NCBI RefSeq assembly: GCF_016808095.1
Contig: NC_068972.1
Coordinates: 29,256,289 to 29,320,288 of the forward strand
DNA: 64,000 bases
Source of the DNA: Vigna angularis
Lineage: Eukaryota; Streptophyta; Magnoliopsida; Fabales; Fabaceae
Direction: 5' to 3'
Positions 55,720 to 64,000 of the stretch are shown here, piece by piece. Position 1 is the stretch's first letter. The number at the start of each line of letters is the position of its first letter. The position numbers and the translations under genes were made by a program. The notes under the pieces were generated by a model that was not told the origin of the DNA, ran no database searches, and was given only the letters and a program-made list of their open reading frames with translations.

Positions 55720-55764
55720 GACTTGGTACTTAAGTGACCTACAAGGTCCACCTCTCTTACCTGG
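55720..55764 (+). promoter_or_regulatory. Conserved gag-proximal leader motif (copy 3)
   Basis: GACTTGGTACTTAAG (55720-55734), then CACCTCTCTTACCTGG (55749-55764), ending 60 bases before the gag ATG. Preceded by GGCAAGGCAA, as in copy 1. Confidence 0.6.
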
Positions 55765-55824
55765 AATATTGTCCTCAAGTGAACTCTCTTAGTCTTTACT
55801 TCAAGAAAATTTTTAAGTTCATAA

Positions 55825-56523
55825 ATGTCTGGAAGACATTCCCCTAGAATTAATGAGGAACCTAAAGATCAATTTTGTTTTCAAACTCTTGTCAATCAAC
55901 TCAAAGAAATTGAAAGGAAAATAGGGCAAGAAAAGATTCAAAGAGAATTGCACAATGCCATGGTCACTAATGAGTTGAAAATGCTAAGAGATGAACAAGT
56001 TCAATATAGGGAGAGAAGCATGAGTGGAGAATCCCAGAGTGAGCAAGAAACCTTAAGAGTAGGAGATTACTATCCTTCTTCATCAAGAAGGCATAGGCGT
56101 GACTATGAAAATTCTCCTCCTCCTCCTAAGGAAGTCAATGTGGTATTGTCTCATTTTCATGGGAAAGATAACATTGAGGCTTACCTTGACTGGGAAATGA
56201 AAGTAGAGCAAATATTTGCTTGTCAACAAGTGTCGGAGGAAAGGAAAGTCTCTCTAGCTACCCTTAGTTTTCAAGGGTATGCAATGTATTGGTGGACTGC
56301 TCTAGTCAAAGAGAGACTGAGACAAAAACTTCCTCCCATTAAATATTGGAATGAACTCACAACTGCTCTCAAGAAAAGGCACATTCCCTCTTACTATAAA
56401 AGGGAACTTATGGATAAGCTCCAAAGGTTGCAACAAAAGTCTATGTTTGTTGAAGGATATAGACAACAGATGGAGTTATACATAATGAGAGCAGGGATCA
56501 CAGAGGCAGAGCTAGATTTTTGA
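55825..56523 (+). pseudogene. Gag, first part, chromovirus-like element
   Basis: ATG at 55825 (MSGRHSPRINEEPKDQ). A coiled N-terminus is followed by the retrotransposon gag core at about 118-225: HFHGKDNIEAYLDWEMKVEQ, LSFQGYAMYWWTAL, WNELTTALKKRHIPSYYKRE, LQRLQQKSMFVEGYRQQME. The frame ends with TGA at 56521-56523; the expected continuation is in another frame starting a few bases earlier, so a one-base-type frameshift lies just upstream of 56520. Confidence 0.88.
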
Positions 56524-57041
56524 GTGGGTTAAATTTGGAAATAAGGGATAAAGTTGAACTTCTACCTTATAGAGATTTGAATGAACTAGTTCAAATGTGT
56601 ATAAAGGTAGAACAACAAAATCAGCGGAAAATTTCTGCCAAAAGATTTCAGTCTCCCTTTGAGCAGAAATTTACTAAAGCAAAAGAACCCCTCAAACCTC
56701 TAGCCAAAATAGTTGAAAGACCAAACAAAGAGTCCTCTTCACACACTCGCACAAGTGACATAAAGTGTTTCAAGTGTTTAGGTAGGGGTCATATAGCTGC
56801 TCAATGTCCTACTAAAAGAACCATTCTTTTAAAGGGAAAGGACATTTATAGCAGTGAAAGTGAATCCCCCACCAATGATAGTGAGAGTGAAACGGAAAAA
56901 GAAGAGGAAGTGTTTGCGGATGATTGTCAACTTCTCATGGTGAGAAGGGTGCTTAGCAGTCAACCAAGTCTGGAACAACTATCACAAAGAGAGAACATCT
57001 TTCATACAAGGGTAAAATTCAAGAAAACTATTGTTCTCTAA
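56520..57041 (+). pseudogene. Gag, second part, with zinc knuckle
   Basis: Continues gag as SGLNLEIRDKVELLPYRDL and carries a canonical CX2CX4HX4C knuckle, CFKCLGRGHIAAQC, at residues 83-96, followed by an acidic serine-rich linker. The knuckle would bind the genomic RNA. The frame shifts again near 57010: the protease motif LIIDSGSCCN is encoded at about 57035-57070 in a different frame from both this part and the next. Confidence 0.88.
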
Positions 57042-57057
57042 TTATTGATAGTGGTTC

Positions 57058-58039
57058 TTGCTGCAATTGTTTAGTACCAAACTAGTTGAAAAGCTGAATC
57101 TTGTTGTAATACCCCATCCCAAACCTTATAGACTTCATTGGTTAAATGAAGATGGGGACATTACAGTCAAGAATCAAGTTAAAGTGGCTCTATCCATAGG
57201 GAACTTCAAAGATGAAGTTATTTGTGATGTAGTTCCCATGGAAGCTTGCCATGTGCTATTGGGAAGACCATGGCAATTTGATCATAACACTATACACCAT
57301 GGTCTTACCAATACCATAATTGTGCACAAACAAGACAAGAAATTTGTGCTTCAACCTTTGACACCTACCCAAGTGGCACAAGATCAAGCACAAATGAAGT
57401 CTGCTAGGGATCAGGAAAAGAAACAGAAAAAGAAAAAAATTACAAAACAAAAGAGCGGTGAAGAAAGAGAGGTGATAGAGTCCAGTGTTCCTTCCCACAA
57501 GGTCACTCAACATGAAGTTCTTTTAAATAAAAAGACTTTAAACAACACACTTCAAGTTGAGCAACCTTCATACCTTCTTCTTTGCCAAGGAACACTCACC
57601 TGCACATCTAGTGAATATCAGACTACTACTCTTTCTCTTTCAATACAAAAACTTTTGAAGGAATTTGATGATCTATTTCTCAAAGAAATTCCAAATGGGC
57701 TTCCACCATTAAGAGGAATAGAACATCAAATTGACTTCATTCCAGGGGCAACTCTTCCTAATAGGCCTGCCTATAGGACTAATCCCCAAGAAACCAAAGA
57801 GATTGAGTCACAAGTCCAAGAATTACTAGATAAGGGTTTGGTTCAAAAGAGCCTAAGCCCCTGTGCTGTACCTGTGTTGTTGGTGCCCAAAAAGGATGGG
57901 AAGTGGCGCATGTGTTGTGATTGTAGGGCTATCAACAACATCACAATAAAATATAGACATCCCATCCCTATACTTGATGATATGTTGGATGAATTACATG
58001 GGGCTCAAATTTTCTCAAAAATAGATCTTAAGAGCAGAT
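57058..58039 (+). pseudogene. Pol fragment: protease end and reverse transcriptase start
   Basis: Starts in the protease fold after the active site (TKLVEKLNLVV, then VLLGRPW) and runs through a lysine-rich linker into the reverse transcriptase: LPPLRGIEHQIDFIPG, YRTNP, LLDKGLVQKSLSPCAVPVLL, KKDGKWRMCCDCRAINNITI, HPIPILDDMLDELHGAQIFSKIDL. It is cut inside the palm at KSR by the element inserted at 58040; the open frame past that point is LTR. The catalytic YxDD box is beyond the window or lost. The sequence type is Ty3/gypsy, chromovirus-like. Confidence 0.9.
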
Positions 58040-59659
58040 TGATGAGAGTGTCACACCTCACACAAAAGTTGATTGCAAAATTAATGCAGTATAGACTAGG
58101 AAGTGACTCCTAGGTCGTCTCTCAAGAACCAAATTGGGTTTAGTCTCAGATCAAACACGTAGTGGGGGGTTTGCGAAAGGTTTGTGAATGCAATTGAACT
58201 AAATTAAAACTGGATATTAAATACAACCAAACATAATTGAAAACAATGAAATAAATTAACAAAGCGTGAATACCGAACGATTTCTAAAATAAGTGAGGAA
58301 ATTGAAAATGCAAGAAGATAAATAAACTGAACAGAACAGACAACATGATAACAGTAAATTAAACATTCCTAAAGCCAAAGCTAATTTAAATGCATTAGAG
58401 AAATAAGAAAAAGGAATCCAAAACTATTAAAATGCAATGATGAGCTAAAAAGAATTAAATGCACGTTGGAATAAAGCTTGTAAATTGCACTGTGGTTGGA
58501 AATGAGAATATCATAACTTAGCTAACTTGAAATGCACGTTGCAGCAGCTTTGAATGAATATCATCACAATAAAGCAAAATTTTAATATTATATAATATAT
58601 AAAAAATATGAACGAAAACCCATTCTCTGGACGCTGCAGCCGTGGGCACTTCTTCTTCATTCCCTGAACAATTGCCTCCTTTTTCCAAAATGAAGGGAGA
58701 ATATACTATGATATAATATGTGGCAAGGGGCACCGTGCTTCACTTCTCCCAGCAAAATTTCATCAAGTAGCTTGACCGTGGCTTTTAAAGGAAAGTAAAT
58801 TCATTTCTTCTCTCCATTTGAAATCATGTGTTGTTGCTTCTTAGTGTTCAAATGGAAAAACAATGAGAGCTAGAATAAAATAAAACTTCAATAATGCAAA
58901 GTGCTAAACCAAAGCTTCATTCAATGATAAACTTCAAGAATAAAACGTTCCAGCCTTTCATTCCATTCAAAGAGAAAGTGTTCAAAAGCCCGAGAAAAAG
59001 AAAACAAAGTATGAGAGTGTGGCGGCTGGCCTCCTTCAGCCGTAGCCCCCCATCCTCTCACTGTCCTACACTACCCTACTGGAACTCCCTCTCAACAGTG
59101 TTCAAAAGCCAATAAAATAGTAACCTCCTCGCGGCTCCTACGCACGCCCTCTTCTCTCCCATTCCTCTAGACCAACTTCCCCGTGAAGCCCTTGGATGTG
59201 TGCTACTGATGGACGTCACCCCTCCAATAGTAAGCCAACATTCTCTCTTCACCGTGCACACCACTCAACGTGCTGGACCTCTTTCTTTTCTGTTGGGCTG
59301 CTGTGTCCTTGCTTGACCATCCTTGGACAGGTGTTGCTGCTGCTGGGCCGTGAGCTACTTCTTCATGTGCACCCCCAAAAGAAATAAATCCACACCTCTC
59401 TCACTCATTTTAGTTTAAAGTATATTGATGTGGCATTTTCTTTTGACCTCCAAATGTTTCAAATTGTATTTCCAACCTTTTCCCTGCAATTAATAATGCA
59501 AATAATTTGCTCAAATAATCAAAATTAATTAAAATTAGAATTTTTGGTCAAATTAAGCACAATTAGTAAAAATGAGAAAATACTGGACAATTAAGCACAA
59601 TTCCCCGATTAATTCTAGCACAATAAAGTAAGTGAAATTGAGAAAATATTGACTCATCA
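58040..59659 (-). repeat. 3' LTR (1,620 bp)
   Basis: Minus strand TGATGAGTCAATATTTTC (59659) to ACACTCTCATCA (58040). The block at 58082-58170 is shared with the LTR ends at 36620, 40629-40724 and 62970. Non-coding; short open frames inside it are duplicated in the other LTR and resemble nothing. Confidence 0.9.
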
Positions 59660-61124
59660 AAATAGACCACACTTAGTCTTTTGCACTCCTGGGCAAAATT
59701 AAGATGCAGATCAGGGAACAGTTCGAAGGACATCCAGGGTATGACACAAACTTAGCACACAGAAAACAAAGACTCGCAAGGAAACAAACAGAATTTACAC
59801 AGTCCTCAAGAAATCTGGACAGAGAAAAGAAGTAGACAATTCCAACACAGAATGAATCAGAGAAAGCAGATACTCATGAAATCATCCAAGCAATTCAAGA
59901 TATGGCAAAATGATCAATCAGCTCAAGAGGTGAATCAAAAGTAACAAAACCTCACAGATGCACTATTAGTGTTTCTCTCAAGTGTCTAAGGTAAGAAATG
60001 TCAACTCAATGCACTCAAGAAAACAAACACAAACAGACTTGGCAAGCCTCTAATATCAATGCTCAAAATATATGCATGTTCAAATCAAAAGGTCTTTTAT
60101 GGATGTAATGGGGTCAAGGACAAGGGAGGATAATTATGGATGAAAGTTACAAACCAAAAGAAATAGAGGAGCAATGGGGAACAAGTGTAAACACAGTCAA
60201 ATCATACCCACAACCCCTAATTCCCTCCTCTTCTTGACTCCATTATTCACAAATGTTTTTATTTTTCTCATTTTTTTTTTGCACTTTTTTTTTTCATCCT
60301 ATCTCTTTTCTTTTCTCTCTTTAGCACACAACTATAAGAGACAAGATATAAATCATATTTCTAAAAACAAAACAAGAAGAGGAACCAACTAGCCAATTTA
60401 TCAGAATCCCCAAGAAGACCACACTTGTTCCCAAAACACTTCCAAAGCTCCAAAATTCCCTAAGGTTAAGGTAATCATGGTTTTTCACTTAGGGCTAGTG
60501 TATGAGCATTCAAAACAAAGAAATGGGGGAAAGTGTAGGCTCAAAAAGGGTTTTCAAAGGATTAGAACAAGGTAGGCTTATTTGGCTAGAGAGGCTCAAG
60601 AACAAAACTGCCTTTATCACTTCCAAACATGCATATCAATCAAGAATTATCAACAAGAGTCAAGCCAAAGCATATGTGCAAGCAATCAAGAGACATATCA
60701 CACATAAGAAAGAACATAAAGTGGCTCAAATTCTCACACAAGGCATTTGTGTCGCAATCAATTCAACTCTCAAACATCATGATCATCTTCCCAAGCAGAG
60801 AAAAGCAAGGATTTCAAACATATCAGAGTATTAATGAAGTGAAAGACACATCTACAACCTAAACAAAGTCCAGAAATCAAGAGAAACATGTAAAACTGTA
60901 CACAAGACACGACAAAAACTACCTAGAAAAGAAAAAAAAATTAACAAAGAAAACAAAAACTAACAAAGAAAAATAAAAATCTCCCCCAATAGACCACACT
61001 TAAACTACACAGTGTCCTCAATGTGTCATAAGTATAAGATCAAAAATCAGAACATTGAACAGATCATGGACAAGTGCAATAAAAGTAGGGAAAGGGGGAG
61101 AAGGGAAAAAGAAAACACCCCTGG
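59660..61124 (-). other. 3' untranslated region of the gag-only Athila-like element
   Basis: Non-coding, with low-complexity T runs at about 60267-60292 and A-rich DNA at about 60930-60975. Minus-strand AAGTGTGGTCTATT (about 61006-60984 in one copy and 59677-59664 in another) is a polypurine-type landmark; the second is adjacent to the 3' LTR. Confidence 0.6.
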
Positions 61125-62735
61125 TCATGGTGGCAGTTGCCAATTTTGGACTATCAGGGAGATGTCTTCCGTCATAGGATCCAGCAGGGAAGTTTTGAGG
61201 AAGAATTTCTTCATCCTCCAGATTTGATCTAGCAGGGAAATGTCTTCCACAACTAGATCTAAGAAGCAAAGATTGTTGATGAGTGGGTTTAGCCGGTGCC
61301 TATTGATATTCAAACTATTGTGTATGTAAGCACCCTTGTCTTCCACTGTGGGTGTTTGTTGGTCAAATTCATATGTACCTCCTGCAACATGGTTAGTACA
61401 TTGTGGCTCCAAAGAATTGACACGCAGGGGTATAACACCCAATCCCAGTGTAACAGGCTGAACAACAAATATACTCTCAGAACATGAATCAGTTTCAAAT
61501 TCAAAAGCAATATCAACAACAGACTCAGATTCATGTTCAGTGCATGGAGAATAAACATTTGGATGTGATAGCAAAAAGTGGTTCTCATCATGCATAGAGG
61601 GAGAATTAAAAACATTCTCATCAACAATATAATCATCAACATACCCCTCAACAGCATAATCATCAACATAATCAAATTGAGGTATGTTTACCTCCACTTC
61701 CCTGAAGATTGGTAAAGTGGTGGAATATGAAAGTGGTCTACCTGGCTCACAATTTCTGCTTATACTTTCCTGGTCCTCCAAATCATCATCAGGATCTATC
61801 TCCTCAATCGCAAGAATAGGGACATTTGAAGGTGGGAGAGTAGGTGGCACAGTAGTAAGCGCATGACTCTGCTCCCCATCTCCTATGTGGATGACACTAA
61901 CATCATCAGGAATCTGAACAGTCTGAAATGGTAACTCTGAATCTTGAGACTGTTCCTCAGTGAGTTGAGTGGCCATCTGCCCTATCTGATCAGTCATATT
62001 CTGAATGGCAGCTCCTATTTCCTGCTGAAACTGCATGTTCTCTTGCTGAAACTGAAGGTTCTGCATGGTCATCTGCTCCAACAACTCCTGCAATGTAGGC
62101 TCAGAAGTAGAAGGCTGAGGAGCTATTTGGACAGGAGCATCATGTTGTTGACTCTGGTATTGCTGGACTGGTGGAGGCATAAAAGCATTCTGAGATGGTG
62201 CTTCCTGATATTGCTGTGGAGCATCATACCATCCCAAACTAGTGTCATTCCATCCAGAATCGTTGTTGTAACCATACTGAGCAGGGAAGAATTCATCCAA
62301 GAACAATCGCTTAAGATCTTCCCAAGAAGTGATACACCCTGAAGGAAGACAATAAAGCCAATCCCTTGCTACTCCTTGTAATGAATGCGGAAATGCCCTC
62401 AAGAAAATGTGATCATCAGGGACATGTGAAGGTTTCACTGAAGAGCACATGATGTGGAACTCCTCCAAATGTCTATGTGGGCATTCTCCTGTAAAACCAT
62501 GAAACTTAGGCAACAAATTTATCAGTCCAGAAGTGAGAACGCAATGAACATCATCCTCATTAAGTGAAACTGGCTCCCGAAGAGAACTCTCAGAAGTTGG
62601 AGGATGAGTCATATTGTTCTCAGCATAAAAATCAGCAGAATATGAATCACAATCAGAGTAACATGCAGAAGGAGAATCGTAATCAGAGGCATTGGCAGAA
62701 TAAGCAGTATTCACAAAATCAAAATAGGTAGACAT
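61125..62735 (-). CDS. Gag-derived 536-residue protein
   Basis: Intact from ATG 62733-62735. Residues 70-152 are the first half of the Athila-like capsid core: LINLLPKFHGFTGECPHRHL, FLRAFPHSLQGVARDWLYCL, LKRLFLDEFFPAQ. The second half of the core is missing: the protein passes straight to YGYNNDSGWND and a glutamine/proline-rich region (160-225), then a coiled stretch LQELLEQMTMQNLQFQQENMQ (about 226-275). The rest is acidic with tyrosine/aspartate repeats (YVDDYAVEGYVDDYIVDE) and a tail with a two-fold repeat (EDISLLDQIW, EDISLIVQNW) not recognised from any family. No zinc knuckle. The start is supported by the nearby primer-binding site. Whether it makes a useful protein is unknown. Confidence 0.75.
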   Translation of the reverse strand: MSTYFDFVNTAYSANASDYDSPSACYSDCDSYSADFYAENNMTHPPTSESSLREPVSLNEDDVHCVLTSGLINLLPKFHGFTGECPHRHLEEFHIMCSSVKPSHVPDDHIFLRAFPHSLQGVARDWLYCLPSGCITSWEDLKRLFLDEFFPAQYGYNNDSGWNDTSLGWYDAPQQYQEAPSQNAFMPPPVQQYQSQQHDAPVQIAPQPSTSEPTLQELLEQMTMQNLQFQQENMQFQQEIGAAIQNMTDQIGQMATQLTEEQSQDSELPFQTVQIPDDVSVIHIGDGEQSHALTTVPPTLPPSNVPILAIEEIDPDDDLEDQESISRNCEPGRPLSYSTTLPIFREVEVNIPQFDYVDDYAVEGYVDDYIVDENVFNSPSMHDENHFLLSHPNVYSPCTEHESESVVDIAFEFETDSCSESIFVVQPVTLGLGVIPLRVNSLEPQCTNHVAGGTYEFDQQTPTVEDKGAYIHNSLNINRHRLNPLINNLCFLDLVVEDISLLDQIWRMKKFFLKTSLLDPMTEDISLIVQNWQLPP

Positions 62736-62904
62736 GGAAAGAGAAGAGGAAAGGTAGAAAGGAAATGCTAAAAATTACGAAACAAACAAAACACAACACA
62801 ATTGAACATGCGACACGCACACACAAAACAGAACATCACATCACAATGTAAGACAAAACACAACACACACTAACACAACAAAAACCTAAGACTGAACCGT
62901 TGAT

Positions 62905-62921
62905 CCCCGGCAGCGGCGCCA
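62905..62921 (-). other. Primer-binding site, tRNA-Asp type, one mismatch
   Basis: Minus strand TGGCGCCGCTGCCGGGG, three bases after the 5' LTR end at 62925; one base differs from the exact tRNA-Asp complement. Confidence 0.85.
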
Positions 62922-62924
62922 TTT

Positions 62925-64000
62925 TGATGAGAGTGTCGCACCTCACACAAAAGTTGATTGCAAAATTAATGCAGTATAGACTAGGAAGTGACTCCTAGGT
63001 CGTCTCTCAAGGACCAAATTGGGTTCAGTCTCAGATCAAAAACGTAGTGGGGGGTTTGCGAAAGGTTTGTGAATGCAATTGAACTAAATTAAAACTGGAT
63101 ATTAAATACAACCAAACATAATTGAAAACAATGAAATAAATTAACAAAGCGTGAATACCGAACGATTTCTAAAATAAGTGAGGAAATTGAAAATGCAAGA
63201 AGATAAATAAACTGAACAAAACAGACAACATGATAACAGTAAATTAAACATTCCTAAAGCCAAAGCTAATTTAAATGCATTAGAGAAATAAGAAAAAGGA
63301 ATCCAAAACTATTAAAATGCAATGATGAGCTAAAAAGAATTAAATGCACGTTGGAATAAAGCTTGTAAATTGCACTGTGGTTGGAAATGAGAATATCATA
63401 ACTTAGCTAACTTGAAATGCACGTTGCAGCAGCTTTGAATGAATATCATCACAATAAAGCAAAATTTTAATAATATATAATATATAAAAAATATGAACGA
63501 AAACCCATTCTCTGGACGCTGCAGCCGTGGGCACTTCTTCTTCATTCCCTGAACAATTGCCTCCTTTTTTCAAAATGAAGGGTGAATATACTATGATATA
63601 ATATGTGGCAAGGGGCACCGTGCTTCACTTCTCCCAGCAAAATTTCATCAAGTAGCTTGACCGTGGCTTTTAAAAGAAAGTAAATTCATTTCTTCTCTCC
63701 ATTTGAAATCATGTGTTGTTGCTTCTTAGTGTTCAAATGGAAAAACAATGAGAGCTAGAATAAAATAAAACTTCAATAATGCAAAGTGCTAAACCAAAGC
63801 TTCATTCAATGATAAACTTCAAGAATAAAACGTTCCAGCCTTTCATTCCATTCAAAGAGAAAGTGTTCAAAAGCCCGAGAAAAAGAAAACAAAGTATGAG
63901 AGTGTGGCGGCTGGCCTCCTTCAGCCGTAGCCCCCCATCCTCTCACTGTCCTACACTACCCTACTGGAACTCCCTCTCAACAGTGTTCAAAAGCCAATAA
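62925..64000 (-). repeat. 5' LTR, partial (right end outside window)
   Basis: Matches 58040-59115 with about nine or ten substitutions, for example at 62938, 63011 and 63026. By comparison about 540 bases of this LTR lie beyond 64000. Confidence 0.9.

Larger units (their letters stand above)
58040..64000 (-). mobile_element. Gag-only Athila-like element, minus strand, runs off the window
   Basis: On the minus strand: 5' LTR (from beyond 64000 to 62925), tRNA-Asp-type primer-binding site, short leader, one 536-codon gag-derived frame, 1.5 kb untranslated DNA, purine-containing tract AAGTGTGGTCTATT, 3' LTR 59659-58040. The five bases before 58040 are CAGAT; the matching duplication should lie right of the window. 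About nine or ten differences by eye in the 1,076 comparable LTR bases indicate a recent insertion. No protease, reverse transcriptase or integrase. Confidence 0.88.

Noticed and set aside
58518..59387. Duplicated short frames (71-73 codons) also present at 63403-64000
   Set aside because: Part of the LTR pair; they resemble no protein.

Overview
The window looks like plant nuclear DNA, most likely from a papilionoid legume of the Vigna/Phaseolus type. That is inferred from the retrotransposon families and one recognisable host gene, not from a search. Nearly all of it is transposable-element DNA stacked by repeated insertion. The only confident host gene is a single-exon, minus-strand homologue of plastid lipid phosphate phosphatase gamma / dolichyl-diphosphatase (23444-24115), with its TATA box about 170 bases upstream of the start codon and possible 3'UTR introns running to about 20.1 kb.

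Layout. 1-6086: plus-strand Copia LTR pieces invaded by a minus-strand gypsy LTR (1-283) and by a 5.3 kb pol-less Athila-like element (465-5725, target duplication GGGTT). 6087-7890: minus-strand Copia LTR and internal DNA. 7891-14675: a truncated minus-strand CACTA (En/Spm-like) transposon with a transposase remnant, split by a solo LTR (11653-13011, CCATT duplication). 14676-16500: Copia and Athila-like LTR debris. 16653-19669: a 3.0 kb solo LTR (ATTAA duplication) packed with GAACG motifs. 19675-24672: the gene island. 24673-49740: an old Tekay-like LTR interrupted by a 23.2 kb Athila-like element (25162-48409, ATAAC duplication). That element itself holds a very young gag-only retrotransposon (27202-33397, AATAA duplication), a solo LTR (35394-40765, CCCAT) that holds another solo LTR (36620-39470, CCAAT), and a third insertion (42273 to about 44567) whose right side was lost together with the host pol. 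49741-53000: unresolved LTR-like DNA and a truncated Copia element. 53000-58039: a chromovirus-like gypsy element with frameshifted gag and pol. It is interrupted by a minus-strand gag-only Athila-like element (58040 to beyond 64000).

How the parts fit. Two primer classes are present. Athila-like elements carry primer-binding sites complementary to the 3' end of tRNA-Asp; the chromovirus-like element and the young gag-only element carry an initiator-Met-type site. No element in the window has a complete gag-pol, so all depend on partners elsewhere in the genome. The young gag-only element, the chromovirus-like element and the large Athila-like element share a two-part leader motif a short distance upstream of gag, which could be an RNA packaging or structure signal used in trans.

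Insertion order from nesting agrees with LTR divergence counted by eye: the 23 kb host differs at about 1.1 % between its LTRs, the element nested in it at 2 of 770 bases. Many boundaries are exact because target duplications can be read. Others, marked in the entries, are approximate.
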